64,000 nucleotides of DNA from Euglena gracilis. Taxonomy: Eukaryota > Euglenida > Euglenophyceae > Euglenales. A program made the position numbers and the translations under genes. The stretch covers positions 59,365,564-59,429,563 of the forward strand of contig CP154955.1 in assembly GCA_039621445.1 (NCBI GenBank), written 5' to 3'. Shown here one piece after another: positions 13,747 to 64,000 of the stretch (positions are counted from its first letter, which is position 1; every line of letters begins with the position of its first letter). The notes under the pieces are model-generated. The model searched no databases. It was not told the origin of the DNA and saw nothing but the letters and a program-made list of their open reading frames with translations.

Positions 13747-15177
13747 CGTGCGTTGTGTGTGAGGGGGGGGTGCGTGGGCGGGTGGGGGGGTGGATGGTCA
13801 AATCGTGTCAACTCAGCCAAACAGCCACAAAAGGCGTCAACCAGTGTTTTGGTTGTTGGAGGATGTTCCAAGGACACCGAAAATTTTTTTCTATCCGGCG
13901 TAGACCCACCTTTGATAAGGCATTTGTACCTTGCGTGGACATTTGCCATTGGGCTTGTTAGCCAGTTTTTTTTTAACCCCCAACGTCCACATGCACAACA
14001 CAAACCATAAACACAAGTGCACACAGAATCCCCCCAGGGTTCCAACCAAGTGCCAAGAGAGTGAATGTGGGCTGTGATGACACACACCCACACCCACACC
14101 CACACCCACACCCACACCCACACCCCCCCCCACACCCACACCCACACCCACACCCACACCCACACCCACACCCACACCCACACCCACACCCACACCCACA
14201 CCCACACCCACACCCACACCCACACCCACACCCACACCCACACCCACACCCACACCCACACCCACACCCACACCCACACCCACACCCACCCGCTCCTTTG
14301 TCCAGATCCTTAAAAGAATGGTCTGCAAAAAAATATGAATAGAATTTCTCTGGTCCAAATATACAATCCATACTGGGTGGGTGACCATTTTGAGCTGAAA
14401 TGGCCAAAAAAATGACCCAAAAAATGCCAGAAAATGGTCACCTTCACTAAGTCACTGCTTTTTCAGCCTGCATTGACAGGGGCTCAACGGTTTTTGGACC
14501 CCACTAGCCTTAGTGGAGGGTGTGGGGGGGGGGGGGGAGGGGGAAAAAAGGACAAAAACCGTGTTCCATTTTGCATTTTCGGAGTCGCTGGGAAATGTGC
14601 TTTCCATGTTGGGGTTACTTGTGGGGTCGAAAATAACGGGGAAAAATTCTTGGCACAAAAAAATTCCGAAGGTCGCTTTTGCTTTTTGACTGTTATTTGG
14701 GGGGGGGGAGTGGGAGGGTGCATCCGAAGAGGGCACCGCCCAGCGCCCCCTTAAAATAGACTTTAATTTGGAGCACATTGCAAGTTGGGCCTTGGGAATG
14801 CTCCGGAATTTGTCCAAAAATCGAGGAGCAGGCAACACGCCCCTCCCCCTCCGAGGACCGGGGGGGGGTCCAAGAAGTAAATCCCACATGGGGCGGGTCA
14901 CCCCTGTTTTTCAGCAGGCACCCCAAATGACCCGCACCAAAAAGTGGGTACTGTTGAACCCAGCCACTCAGGGGGGGGGGGGCTCTGCCCACACCACTGC
15001 CATAGCCCATGGGCCCACGCGGTGCCCCGCCGCACCGCGCCGTGCCGCACGCCAGCGGGGGGGGGGGGGGGCGGGCGGGCTCCCCCTGCTCCCTGGGGCA
15101 TGGCCGTCCTCCACGTATGGCTGCCCCAACAGATCGAGGGCCCAGCGGGCTTTGACCACAGGGGACCCACAAGGTCC
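1776..15177 (-). CDS. Glutathione S-transferase-like protein, at least 9 exons, partial
   Basis: This is a soluble GST-type enzyme, conjugating glutathione to electrophiles or acting as a thiol transferase. Read 5' to 3' it shows the N-terminal thioredoxin-like fold: SPVVKARWALDLLG (helix 1), the cis-proline motif SVPVLVV, and GDSADILQW, the glutathione gamma-glutamyl-binding Asp-Ser. The all-helical C-terminal domain follows: DEQLGPHTRR, YFELLRYPALFL, FPLVRRQMGRGAMRV, DGRPYLLGNAFTAADL and TFAALAAPLVLPPQYG, ending with AGQFVLRLYRQHR. The residue in the active-site turn before SPV is Cys (GPCGSP). About 280 codons are placed. The exon with the start codon and any codons after QHRPA were not found. 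The last segments resemble bacterial and algal GSTs with an FVLRLYREHR end. At least four introns show end-pairing of the nonconventional kind. Confidence 0.85.
3599..3845. repeat. GTGCCTGCC hairpin element
   Basis: GGTGCCTGCCCCTAGCAGGC near 3602 and its exact inverse near 3728 flank a GGCGCCTTCGGCGCC hairpin; a third GGTGCCTGCCC lies at 3802. Related hairpins occur at 7210 and 49826. Confidence 0.6.
4726..4796. repeat. (CA)n-(GA)n array
   Basis: CA repeats then GAGAGAGAGA, ending five bases from the GST exon H donor. Confidence 0.95.
4803..4931 (-). CDS. GST exon H
   Basis: Starts G ACC TTC directly after CCTGGCCGG, restoring AADLTFAALAAP across the nonconventional intron. Continues LVLPPQYGAV, GDFPAGSPSRRLFEEF. 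Donor GG|GTGGTT abuts a GA/CA repeat (plus strand). Confidence 0.88.
4932..5754 (-). other. Nonconventional intron G of the GST gene
   Basis: Begins GCCCAGGCAG and ends GCCTGGCCGG; CAG sits at +4 to +6, CTG at -8 to -6, and CCAGGC pairs with GCCTGG. Removing it joins AAD-L to TFAAL exactly as in related GSTs, so this junction is the best single example. Confidence 0.8.
5755..5810 (-). CDS. GST exon G
   Basis: Reads LQADGRPYLLGNAFTAAD, the highly typical DGRPYLLGDxFTAADL motif that carries the N-cap box of the GST C-terminal domain. It ends CT of the split Leu codon before intron GCCCAGGCAG. The start could instead be 5804, after TTGCAG. Confidence 0.9.
5811..6917 (-). other. Nonconventional intron F of the GST gene
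   Basis: The 5' end carries GCCCAGGCAGGG and the 3' end CTGCCTGCCGCG; CAGGCAG pairs with CTGCCTG. The exact borders are uncertain by two bases. Confidence 0.6.
6157..6220. repeat. Dispersed TCGCTGAGCTC repeat, copy 1
   Basis: Contains GGGTCGCTGAGCTC, CCCTTTATGGGTAAGAGCGA, matching the reverse complement of 38748-38802. Confidence 0.7.
6918..7036 (-). CDS. GST exon F
   Basis: Reads SLVFPLVRRQMGRGAMRV, TEPEAAKSVQRAREVFGEVG, matching the FPLVRRxMRRGMRVT block of related GSTs. It begins after CTGCCCCG and ends at GGGCGC or two bases later, before a GCCCAGGCAG intron start. Confidence 0.85.
8477..8564 (-). CDS. GST exon E
   Basis: Reads IYFELLRYPALFLSAGLGQ, PAVPWFPGRG. It begins at ATC exactly five bases after CTG (CTGGCGCC), so the 3' side of intron D looks nonconventional. 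The proposed end C|GTGCCC combines with the exon F start to give the family's usual spacing. Confidence 0.75.
8770..9146. repeat. TACTACGG minisatellite with inverted partner
   Basis: 8770-8945 consists of GTACTACTACGG-like units. 9045-9146 has the complementary CCGTAGTAGTAC-like units, separated by about 95 unrelated bases. Confidence 0.7.
9584..9662 (-). CDS. GST exon D (start of helical domain)
   Basis: Acceptor CCCCCACCTACAG. Reads PLTAEALCHFDEQLG, PHTRRATGEA, matching the FDxxLGPxTRR motif of this GST group. Its end is either G|GTGGCC or, to match exon E, one base earlier. Confidence 0.82.
9795..9836. repeat. (GT)n array
   Basis: GT array flanked by GCGTG units, acceptor side of GST intron C. 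Confidence 0.9.
9885..10282. repeat. GGCGC-hairpin repeat, second family, copy 1
   Basis: Contains CCCGGCGCAAAGTGCCGGG, CCAAAAGTGCCATTTTGGGC, a second GGCGCAAAGCGCC hairpin, and G/C tracts at both edges. Confidence 0.75.
10422..10831. repeat. 410-bp dispersed repeat, copy 1 (GGCGC-hairpin family)
   Basis: Begins CATAAACCCCCCCC, carries AATAAGACCCCGGGTCCATT, two GGCGCTTCGCGCC-type hairpins and TATGCTGAATTGTATGG, and ends in TTATTTTTGGGGGG. Nearly identical to 50192-50603. Confidence 0.9.
10880..11520. other. Non-repetitive segment with an internal duplication
   Basis: GGAATGTCA...TTTCGGTGGC occurs at about 11046 and 11238. A 147-codon plus-strand frame (10886-11329) spans it but resembles nothing known and has no codon bias like the real exons. 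It lies in a GST intron. Confidence 0.4.
11575..11880. repeat. GGCGC-hairpin repeat, second family, copy 2
   Basis: Diverged copy of 9885-10282: CCCGGCGCTTTGCACCGGG, then CCAAAAGTGCCATTTTGGGC, in the same order and spacing. Confidence 0.7.
12345..12640. repeat. GCTGAAAAAAGGCTGCTGGC repeat, copy 1
   Basis: Ordered blocks TGTGCAAAAA, CGAAAGCCAAA, GCCGCCCTT and GGCTGCTGGCT are shared with 19435-19735. Shorter versions of the last block lie at 27838 and 45782. Confidence 0.55.
12709..12793 (-). CDS. GST exon C (glutathione-binding GDS motif)
   Basis: Reads DSADILQWVHRTQPSLNLF, PALDGAPAR. The Asp-Ser pair normally contacts the gamma-glutamyl group of glutathione. Donor AGG|GTGGCC, phase 0. Confidence 0.83.
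12794..13364 (-). other. Nonconventional intron B of the GST gene
   Basis: CAGGGGA near the 5' end pairs with TCCCCTG near the 3' end. A GG repeat at both borders leaves the cut ambiguous by two bases. It contains one copy of the GTCGACCCCCC repeat family. Confidence 0.6.
13030..13222. repeat. GTCGACCCCCCACCCACCAC family, copy 1
   Basis: Shares GTCGACCCCCCACCCACCAC, GGCGCCGAAA, CCGGAAATAC and TTCCCGTTCTGCCCTGG in order with the copies at 23103 and 42489. Confidence 0.8.
13365..13466 (-). CDS. GST exon B (cis-Pro motif)
   Basis: Reads RHLSAVRQAAGPQFH, SVPVLVVPREGEPDHTLAG. SVPVLV is the typical cis-proline strand. It starts five bases after CTG in a C-rich 3' intron end. The end can slide by two bases because GG is repeated at both sides of the intron. 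Confidence 0.83.
13506..13757. repeat. GT-rich array
   Basis: GT with TTGTG and GCGTG variants, acceptor side of GST intron A. Confidence 0.95.
14079..14291. repeat. (CACACC)n hexamer array
   Basis: About 35 units with one CCCCCCCC interruption near 14125. The same hexamer, in GGTGTG orientation, recurs at 54731 and 59376. Confidence 0.95.
15092..15177 (-). CDS. GST exon A (thioredoxin fold, helix 1)
   Basis: Reads GPCGSPVVKARWALDLLG then QPYVEDGHAPG, the active-site loop and first helix of a GST. The start is tentative: GGA follows CTGTACGG, with CTG at -8. It ends with GG of a split codon at the nonconventional intron GAGCAGGGGG. Confidence 0.75.
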
Positions 15178-17537
15178 CCGTACAGGCATTAGTTTTTGAA
15201 GGCGCCTCATAAACCTTAAAGCCTTATAAAACCTTAACAAACATCAAAAAAAAACATTAAAAAGTTGGTCCTGGAAAATATATTGAATTTCTAGCAAAAA
15301 AAAAGAAGTCGCAAAACCTTGGCAAAAATAAGCAAGCTCTGGGGGGAAAATGATTGCTGGCATCGCTGGAACATTGTCTATCCAATTGCGGGGAGGCTCA
15401 GAGGAAAATCTGTTGGGGGTTGGACCCTCACTCCCTCCACATGCAGGTTGGCGACAGTCCCATCTGACTCACTGACTCACGTCCAATGAGGCAATGAATC
15501 ACATTCCAGCCCACCTCTTGCGTGTCGTCAAAAACTTTTGCCCCAGTTCAACCAGCTTTGACTGACGGGGCATTCCTTGTGCAAAAAAAAATTGTGGACC
15601 CCCCTCCCCATTCCAAGGCACAGCAATGTTCCAGGAACACTGTTGGCATGGGGTGTGGCAACACCCGAATGAACCATGGAACCACCAAGGTTGGCACAGG
15701 GGGGGGGGTAAACAACTTGCCGTGTTCTTGGACCGGGGGGGGGGGGGTGCCCCCTCCATTGGTGAATATTTGAAGTGCTCAAGCCGTTATAATAATGCAT
15801 GTGCACAGTGTGTGGGGTGTGCATGATGTGTGTGTGTGTGTGTTGCATGTATATGTGTGTATCAATTGTGTGTGTCGGTCCACACATGTGCATGAGCACA
15901 CGTGCATGTGTGTTTGTGGCTGTGCTGTGGGTCCCCTGGCTCTCACAGTAATGGCTGGGGTGAATGGTGATGAGCCTCATCACCGCAGTCGAAGCTGCTG
16001 AGGCTTCTCCGGTCCCCATTCAGCAAGGGGACCGTGCGCGGCACAAAGCACCAGCAAAGACACCTGCAAGAACAATGAAATGAACAATGAAAAGAGGGAG
16101 AAAACCAAAAATGGGTGACTGTGCCCGGCCTCTTTTTGCCAACCCCGGGGGGGGGGGGTCGAAAGGACCCTACCTCCCTGTCAACCCGGATTTTTCTCAA
16201 CGACCAGGAGGGGGTCCCCCCGCCCACCCACCCACCCACGCAGCAGCACTCCTACCCCCCCCCGGGGGGAGGGGGGTCCAGGGCACCCACTTTGTGGGTG
16301 TCAATTTGGGGTCCAAAGAATTTTCGGCGCTTCACACAAAAAAAAACGGAGGGAAACCCCCACCCACTAGACCCCGGGGGGGTCCAGCAGGCCTCCCACC
16401 CTCCCTGTTCTGCTGCCCACGCATAGCACACCCCCCGGGACCGCGGCGTGACCTCAAAAAAAAAAACCAAGCCTGGTCTCTGCCCGACCTCCCCTCCGCT
16501 GCAGCACACCACCCCGCTGCCCGCCTGCCGATATGGCCCCTCTACAGGATGGCTGTCCGCATTCAGCTGATTTACTCTGGGGACTGAGTGCCGCATTCCC
16601 GTTCGCGACCACGTGCAGGTTTGCTCTGAGCTGTACCCTGAGGTACCGGTGCTTGAGGAAGGACCATTCGGCCTTCCTCCGCCTCAACCGGTTCGTCCTC
16701 CTGTCATTGGCCCGTGCCATGCCCCAGCAGACGAGGGGGCCGGCTTTGGGGGTCCAACTGGACTCCAGTAACCGGGCCATAGAGTCACTTCCTGCCCAGG
16801 TGGTGACTGACTAAACCCCACTCCCCCCGGGGTTCGCAAAAAAAAATTGTGTGGTTTCGGTGGGTGGGTTGACCCCCCAGAGGGGGGGGGCGTACATAGG
16901 TGGGTTTTGAAAAGTGGGTGTGTTTGGGCCTGGTCAAGCATCCCCCTGGGGGTCAGCACAAACGTGGAGAAAAATAGCCAAAAAAATTCGGAACCTTCAG
17001 CGCCTGGGTGATTTTTTTCAACTTTTTTTTTGGACGCTCCCCCGGGGAGGGGGTCCACGCCAAAAACCAATCGGTCAGTCTGAAGGAACCAGTCAGCCAC
17101 CTCTGGGGGGGGGGGTCAAACCAGCGACCAAGTGATTAGGTCCACCAACCCAGTGCGGCACGCACCACGCACGAGAGCGACATGCGGGGAGGCGATGGCT
17201 GGGACGGGCGTCCACCCCCAACGCGTCACGGCTGTGCGACAAAAAGGCGGTGAAGTCTCTCGAGGGGCGGGGTCAGGGGCGGCTCCAGAGGCGGGCTGCG
17301 GCAGGGGGAAGGGGCGGCGGGGGGAACCGATGGCCGGCCGCTGCGGGCAATTTGCTGACGTGTTTCCGAACGCAAATTATGCGGAAATGGATAGACATAT
17401 ATTTCTATAATACTAATAAATGCTAATAATAATAAAATAAACAATAATATATATACATATATATACATACATACATATATATATTTTTATAATACTAATA
17501 AATGCTAATAATAATAACATAAACAATAATAAATGCA

Positions 17538-17607
17538 TAAACAAACAAACAAACAAACAAACAAACAAACAAACAAACAAACAAACAAACAAACAAACAA
17601 ACAAACC
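17538..17607. repeat. (AAAC)n array
   Basis: 17 AAAC units; ATACTAATAAATGCTAATAA is duplicated just upstream at 17410 and 17493. Confidence 0.95.
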
Positions 17608-17874
17608 AGCAATGATGAAATAATAATCATAGTACAATGAAATGGGAACAAATGGGGATGATGAGATAAGATCAGAGAAAGAAAGGAGCAAGATGCAAGC
17701 ATGACAGCAATGGATACCATCATCAGAACAACAAATATCACAATATTATGAAAATATCATGAGTAGCAACCCATGCCAGAACAAGTCAACATTCACCAAC
17801 GAGGTCCAAATAGATGGATAGACAGACGGACGGATGGACGGACGGACGGACGGAAAGACAGACGGATATAGATG

Positions 17875-18301
17875 TACAGTCTGGACAAAAATGACAGGAA
17901 ACAAAAATGACAAGAATGATGGGAAACCACCCAAAATTTCCCATCATTCTTTTTCCCGTCATTTTTCCCTCCGTACTCTTTCTATGCCCTTTTGGAGGGG
18001 GCATGTGCAGGCGCAGTCAAATTTCACACACAAAAGGATGAGGGTGTGACATATGGTCCATTTTGGAGGTCTTTTTAAAACGTATAATCACAAAAAAATA
18101 CCCGGAAGACCATTTTTGCCATTTTTTTTGGAATTTTGAGTTGCTGTTTTTTCTTTCCTAAGAAGTGGGGGGAATCACCACCAATTTCTCTGAAATGTTG
18201 AATTTTCCCATCATTAAATTTTCAAAAATCGAAATTCCCATCATTTTTCCCGTAAATTTTTCCCCTCGCTTTTGTTTCCCGTCATTTTTGTCCAGACTGT
18301 A
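17875..18301. mobile_element. Tc1/mariner-like non-autonomous element with about 32-bp TIRs
   Basis: Ends are TACAGTCTGGACAAAAATGA and its reverse complement; over 32 bases the two ends differ at about one position. TA at both edges fits a TA target-site duplication. At 427 bp with no transposase frame, it is a MITE. Confidence 0.75.
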
Positions 18302-18684
18302 AATATTGATATTGATGTATACTAAAGTAGTATGTATATCCAGACATGTGCCACAATGCTGGAAATCTCAGGTTTATACCGTAGGGCCCGGGCTTGCAAG
18401 CTCTCTCGGCCAGGGGAGTAGCCACACACACCAAAGCCTACTTGGGCACAAAAAGCAGGCTTCCCTTTCTTTAGAACGACTGTGCTCTGCAGCATACACC
18501 TGAACCCCTCCCCATATTGCCCGAGATGGATGCAACAAACCAACCCAAAAGCCACCCACCCGCCCGAACACCAATCCACCTACTCACCCATCTCGGAAAC
18601 CTCCCGAGAACGAATTTGCTAAACCAATGCCCTCTTCCCCAGTTCTTCCCCACTTCCGATTTATCGAGCTCAGAAAAAATTCAT

Positions 18685-18872
18685 TTCAAGCGGCTCAATT
18701 TCAAACTTTAAGTTTCACATTTCGCATTTCAAATTTCAAGCGGCTCAATTCCTCTCGCCTGTCCCCATTGACAAACATTTCAAGCGGCTCAACTCCAAAC
18801 TTCAAATTTCAAACTTCGCATTTCAAATTTCAAGCGGCTCAATCCCTCTTGCCTGCCCCCACTGACAAACCA
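18685..18872. repeat. 97-bp tandem repeat (TTTCAAGCGGCTCAA)
   Basis: Two full units, each with CATTTCAAATTTCAAGCGGC, GCCTGNCCCCA and TGACAAAC, preceded by a partial unit at 18685. Confidence 0.75.
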
Positions 18873-19434
18873 TTCCCTCAGCTGACCAATCAAAAAAATA
18901 GCCAAGAGGCCACCAAATGGCGAAGGAAAAAACAATTGTTGTTGTTGGCATTTCTTTCAGGTGTCAGCGCAGAAAATTGCGGGTTCTTGGTTGTGGTTTC
19001 ACGATGCGAAGAGCGATTCCAGACATTCCCCCAGGACCACCTCGTATTCATAAACCACAGAAACGCCCCCGGTCCACACCTGTGAAGGAAAGGAAATAGA
19101 AGCGGAAGCCCGGCCAGCACCCTCCCTGGCGCTCGCCCATGGGGAGGTTCCCGGGCGCGGAGGGGGAGGGCAAACGGGGGCTGTGTGGTGGGCTGGTGGG
19201 ACGGGGGGGCCACTGGCCCGGCGGGATGCACGGTCAGTCGACCTTTGTTGAAGTCAGAAAGAAACGGGGGGGGGTATCACACAACAGGTAGAACGTGGCA
19301 TGCAGGACATGTGTTACACCTGTTTGTGTGTTTGTGGGTGGGTGGTGCGCTTGTGTGTCGGGCCCCCTGAAAAATTTGGGCTGGCTGGAAATGGATGGCC
19401 CCATGGGTGGGGGGGAGGGGGGCTGAAATAAGGC

Positions 19435-19735
19435 TCGACCCGGGGTCGAACTGAGTTCCAAAAAAAAAAAACGAAGCTGCGAAAATGCCCCAAAAACGTC
19501 AATTATGCAAAAAAAAATTGATTTTTTAGAAATTTTTTGGTCTGGCCAGCCCTTTCCCAAATCGCTTCTTGCCCTTTTGTTTTTGCACCACCGAAAGCCA
19601 AAAACCCTTCGCTGTCCCGCCGCCCTTTGGGCGGCTGGAGAATAATTAAAACTCGTCGACGGTGGTCCGCAGCTGAAAAAAGGGCTGCTGGCTGGGAAAA
19701 AGCTGCTGGTTGGCTGGACCCCGTGGTGGAGTGAA
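19435..19735. repeat. GCTGAAAAAAGGCTGCTGGC repeat, copy 2
   Basis: Diverged copy of 12345-12640 in the same orientation, ending GGCTGCTGGCTGGG and GGTTGGCTGGACCCC. Confidence 0.55.
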
Positions 19736-20049
19736 TTTTTCTGAAACAACCTCTGGGTGCGTGTCCAACAGACGTTGTTGTTTTTGCTTCTGTGTGTGGT
19801 GTGAAGCGTGCACAAATCGCTTTTGCACACCGGGAGAGGGATAGAGACGCACAGGAGGAAGACCAGAACTATGTTAACACTCCAACGATTGCCCGAAGGA
19901 CGCATGCACACTAGGCTGAATTTGGCCAACCCCAGGGGGAGGGGAGTCTCAACCCTGGAGTGCCAGTCCAGGCAGTCCCCCCCCCCCCAGGTGGGGTCGG
20001 CCACGCCTGAAAAGTCCGCCTGGCACACACACACAGGCGCGCGCGCGCA

Positions 20050-20051
20050 CA

Positions 20052-20123
<72 letters not shown>

Positions 20124-20138
20124 CACACACACACACAT
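20050..20138. repeat. (CA)n array
   Basis: Almost pure CA, 85 bp. Confidence 0.95.
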
Positions 20139-20414
20139 AAAACCCATGTGGGTGCGTTCTGTGGAACGCACGCCACCCCTGCTGGCGTCCCGGACTGCGA
20201 CGCTCACGGCCGAGCAAGGGACCCGCAGCGGCAAGGCGTCGAGGTGGGGTAGGGGGGCATACCCAGGACAGGGGCACGCACCCAGGCAGCCTCCCATTCA
20301 TTCGTGCATTGGCGGTGAGTGGGGTGGGAGAGGCCGGCGTGGGGTTCGCGGGGTCAGAGGTTAGGCGTGGATGTGTGCTCTCTCCGGCTGTTCAGTACAC
20401 CTGTGTGTGTTTGT

Positions 20415-20893
<479 letters not shown>

Positions 20894-21608
20894 TGTCCCA
20901 ACAGGAAAAGGCCGGATGGCAGGAAACAGCCGGGGAGGGGTCTTGGGGAGACCGCGGCACGAGGCTCCGGCCACCCAGGCCAGTGAGGGCACTCGCGGGG
21001 CACCCGCGGCTGTTGGCTGAGCGGTGCCATTGCACCTGGGTGGGCATGGGATGGACGGGCGCAACCTGGGTCCCCGGAAAAACACGAAACAAAAAAAAAC
21101 ACAAATAAAACTACAAGTAAAACGCAGCGGAAAACAAAATTTAATTTTGCGTATTTTTGGTGTAACAAGTGACAACAAAACAGGTGTAAAGAAAAAAAGT
21201 GAAACAACAAAAAATCCAAAAACGTGACGCTTTAATTGTGAGAACATATTCACTCCTAAAAAAAATGTGCTTTTCGTTGGCCAAAACTTCAAAAATCACG
21301 GAAACTTTCAAAGCAGCCTTTTCCTTTGCGAGGAATCATTTTCTTCAAAAAAAAATTGATTCCGAGCAGTGCGGCCTCATGACCGGCCAAACACAGGCGC
21401 AGGCAAAAGCCCCCTGTCGCAGCGGGCCAATGGATGAGGGGGTGCTGTGCGGTAGTCAGAGAGTGGCGGGGCGGTCAGCGGGGTGGTCAGCACGGCCCGA
21501 AACGATCTCTGGTGGTCAGCGTAAATGGGGCTGCTGGGAGGCGGGAGGTAGTTGAGGCACTGCGCGCACTCCGTTCGGTGGGTGTGAATTGTTTTAGGAC
21601 CCCGCACA

Positions 21609-22030
<422 letters not shown>

Positions 22031-23102
22031 AATTGTGTGTACGCGCACATGTGCATCCCTGCAAGGGTTCCAGATGTGGTGTGCGGTTGCACAATGCACC
22101 ACACCGACGCTTCCCAGGCCGGGGGAGGGGGAGTCAGCGGCGCCGTGTTGGTGGTTGTTGGCGCCAAGCACCTCCATACACATGGAATCTTTTGGCAGGG
22201 CCGGCCAGATGTGGTGGGATTGGTCCGGGTTTGTCGGTATTGACGGGGTTTGTCCAGCTTCCTCATTGGTTGCCCGGCATGGGTGTGCTGTGCCTGGAAT
22301 TGTCGGGGCTTGTGCCAGGACTTTGGCAGCATTCATCGAATCTTGAGACGCCATTAAAAAAACCGGGGGGGGTTAATAAAAAAAAACTGGCAAAAATGTC
22401 TAAAATACCTTAAAACCATAAAACCCTCAAAAAATCCGATTGGGCAGAAATGAAGCGTCGAATCTCCGCAAAAACAACGCTTGCTATTCAGGGGAGGGTG
22501 TTTTTTCAGGAAACGTGGGGGTTTTTGCCGCGTGCTTGGTTGGGGCAGTGCGAGGGGCACCAGAAGGTATGCTCTATTGCGGCCGCCACCCTCGTGGCAC
22601 CGGCGGGTGTGCCAGGCACACTTGGGGCATTGGTGGGGGAGGCACGTGTGGGAGGCGCAGACAGGGGTCCGTCGCAGTGGACATGTTTGGGTCAAGGGGG
22701 CACCCGACCGGGTCTTCCAGCCAAGAATTAGGAAAAAGGGACCCCCTCCCTGGTCAAATGCATCAACGCTGGAAAAAAAAAACAAGCCGACAATACTTTG
22801 ATTTGAAAACTTGCAAAAATTGCAAAAAAAGGAAAAAAATGAAAGGAATGAAAAAAGTGAAAATTTTGAAAACATTTGACGGCGTATTTGCAAACGTGCA
22901 AGGTTGAAGAAGGATAGGAGAGGGGGCCTTTGCCAACGGTCCCTCCGTCGGCAATTCAAAATAAGAACCAGCAACGGCGGGCCGCTGGGAGGCAGTTCAG
23001 GGGTTGCCGCGGGACTTTGGGGCGGCTCGGCGCTGCCCTGTGCTGCCAGGGGTAGGTCCCCCCAGGAGTGTGTGCACATCAAGACAGAACAGGAAAGCCT
23101 GG

Positions 23103-23299
23103 TGGGGGGGGGGGTCGACCCCCCACCCATCACAGCAGTTTCACAGATTTACACAGATTTTTAACACATTTTTCCCAGCGCCAAAAATTTGGGGTCGAAA
23201 ATTGGTGCTACCGGAAATACAGGAGGAGGTGGAGGGGTCGACCCCCCCCCACCCACCACCCTGGCTGTTCGGCCGATTCCCGTTCTGCCCTGGTGCGAG
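23103..23299. repeat. GTCGACCCCCCACCCACCAC family, copy 2
   Basis: Same order of blocks; ends GATTCCCGTTCTGCCCTGG. Confidence 0.85.
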
Positions 23300-23330
23300 T
23301 ACAGGCACCTTGGGGTAGGTTTGCTCATGT

Positions 23331-23560
<230 letters not shown>

Positions 23561-23576
23561 TGCCACGTGTGCCGTG

Positions 23577-24031
23577 TACAGTGCAGACCAACATTAGGGG
23601 AAACAGAAATTACGGGGAAAAAATGGTACGGGGAAATTTTATGGGAAAACTTTGCTTTTGAAAAAACTATCATCATTGTTGTTATTATTATCATCGCCAT
23701 CATCATCATCATCATGGAAAAATTCAAATTTTAAGAGAAAATGGTTGTAATTGTTTCAGTTGAGTGAAGATACTTTGACCAAAGGCAATTCAAAGTTCCA
23801 GAAGACGGACAGGGTGGTGTTTTGGTAATTTTTTTGCAAATGTGTTTCAAAATAAACCGCAACAATTGACAACACCACATAACCCCATCTGTTCATGGGT
23901 TGAAATTTGACTACCCCTGAGAGTGGATTCTCCAAAAGGCGTAGGAAAGGTTCAGTGGACAGGGAAAAATTATTCAAAAGTCGGGTAGTTTCCCATAATT
24001 TTTGTCTCCCTTAAGTTTTGTCCACACTGTA
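23577..24031. mobile_element. Second, older Tc1/mariner-like element
   Basis: The right end is TTTTGTCCACACTGTA and the left end a diverged inverse TACAGTGCAGACC, continuing with matching GGGGAAACAGAAATTACGG. Size (455 bp) and termini match the 17875 element, so the two form a family. Confidence 0.6.
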
Positions 24032-24666
24032 TGTCATGCATGTCATGTGTGCAATGTGTGACGTACATTTTGCGTATGTCATGTGTGCAATATGGACCAT
24101 GTATGCCATCTATGTCATGTATTCCATGTGTGCAACGGTTGTGACGTATGCCATGGGTGCCATATGTGCCATGTGATCCATGTGCATGTGTATTATTGTG
24201 TGTGTGCTTGTGTACAGTGTGAAAATATGAATGAGTGCATTTGGGAATCATCCATATTGATACATTTGGTACTTTCCTCGCGTTAAACTCAAGCCTTGAA
24301 AACCCTTCCCACAAAGGCTTGAAAAAAATGTGGTCGAATAGATTTATTGCATTCATATTACACACACACCCACATAGATATTAAAAACAAGACAATAATA
24401 TGGTTATGTAGGGCAAATATGTAGGCATGTGTCGTCCACATAAAAAAAACAACTAAACATACATGATATACCTTCGGGTCCAAATGAGATGAATTGCTGA
24501 TTCTTTTTGAAAAAAATAACTATTTTTTGCAAAAAAACTACAGTATTTTTTGCAAAAAAAACACTATTTTTGCAAAAAAAAACACTATTTTTTTGCAAAA
24601 AAAGGTGCATCACATGCTTTCCTGCCACGCACCACCCGACTCCCACCGCCGGCCACACAGGGGGAC

Positions 24667-63830
<39,164 letters not shown>

Positions 63831-63885
63831 CTGCATAGGGGGGGGGGGGTAGACATGACACACACACACACACACACAACGCAAC

Positions 63886-64000
63886 GCCACACAACACAAC
63901 ACAACACAACACAACGCCACACAACACAACACAACACAACACAACACAACACAACACAACACAACACAACACAACACAACACAACACAACACAACACAAC
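63886..64000. repeat. (CAACA)n array, runs off the window
   Basis: Pentamer CAACA, the complement of the TTGTG unit at 20415, with two CGCCA variants. Confidence 0.95.

Larger units (their letters stand above)
13467..15091 (-). other. Nonconventional intron A of the GST gene
   Basis: Begins GAGCAGGGGG and ends CCCCCTGGCTCT; CAGGGGG pairs with CCCCCTG. It contains the CACACC hexamer array and a GT-rich tract (plus strand). Confidence 0.65.

Noticed and set aside
14079-14291. CACACC hexamer array as a telomere or a subtelomeric marker
   Set aside because: It is inside a GST intron and the same hexamer occurs in introns of the other gene, so it is a microsatellite.
16454-16780. Minus-strand frame with KAEWSFLKHRYLRVQLRANL as a possible exon
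   Set aside because: No family recognised and the third-position bias of true exons here is absent. It could be revisited if cDNA covers it.
19234-20301. 355-codon minus-strand frame
   Set aside because: It runs through a CA array and a dispersed repeat; only low-complexity sequence keeps it open.

Overview
This is a stretch of eukaryotic nuclear DNA, most likely from a euglenid alga (phylum Euglenozoa). It holds parts of two intron-dense genes on the minus strand, buried in microsatellites and G-tract-bounded dispersed repeats. Three things support the organism call. Exons have strongly G/C third positions. Most introns are ordinary GT-AG. At least nine introns lack GT-AG borders and instead carry CAG near +4 to +6 and a complementary CTG near -8 to -6, embedded in a 4-8 bp helix joining the two intron ends, which is the layout described for nonconventional introns of euglenid nuclear genes. 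The call is inference; no rRNA, organelle or trans-spliced leader sequence is present to confirm it.

Gene 1 (24667-63830, minus) is the 3' half of NOT1/CNOT1, the scaffold of the CCR4-NOT deadenylase. I could place 29 exons in phase (about 3.2 kb of coding sequence in 39 kb), from the CNOT9-binding region (DUF3819) to the stop codon after a Pro/Ala-rich tail. The 5' half lies beyond the right edge. The NOT1 C-terminal domain is very conserved (exons 18-28).

Gene 2 (about 1776-15177, minus) is a glutathione S-transferase-like protein in at least nine exons, from the N-terminal thioredoxin-like fold to near the C-terminus. The initiator exon and the last few codons were not found. It lies about 9.5 kb downstream of the NOT1 stop, on the same strand.

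Everything else is repeat or unassigned. Layout: 1-1775, downstream of the last GST exon, unassigned with dispersed repeats; 1776-15177 GST gene; 15178-24666 intergenic, with a Tc1/mariner-like terminal-inverted-repeat element at 17875-18301, a second one at 23577-24031, and long TTGTG and TGCG arrays; 24667-63830 NOT1; 63831-64000 NOT1 intron with a CAACA array. Repeat classes are (i) GT/TGCG/GGTGTG microsatellites in introns, mostly GT-sense just after donors and CA-sense just before acceptors; (ii) elements bounded by G or C tracts, many with a GGCGC hairpin core; (iii) TIR or foldback elements, including a family with telomere-like TTAGGG/CCCTAA internal repeats inserted into TA-rich arrays; and (iv) large palindromes. 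The two genes have no evident functional link: one organises mRNA deadenylation, the other is a detoxification-type enzyme.
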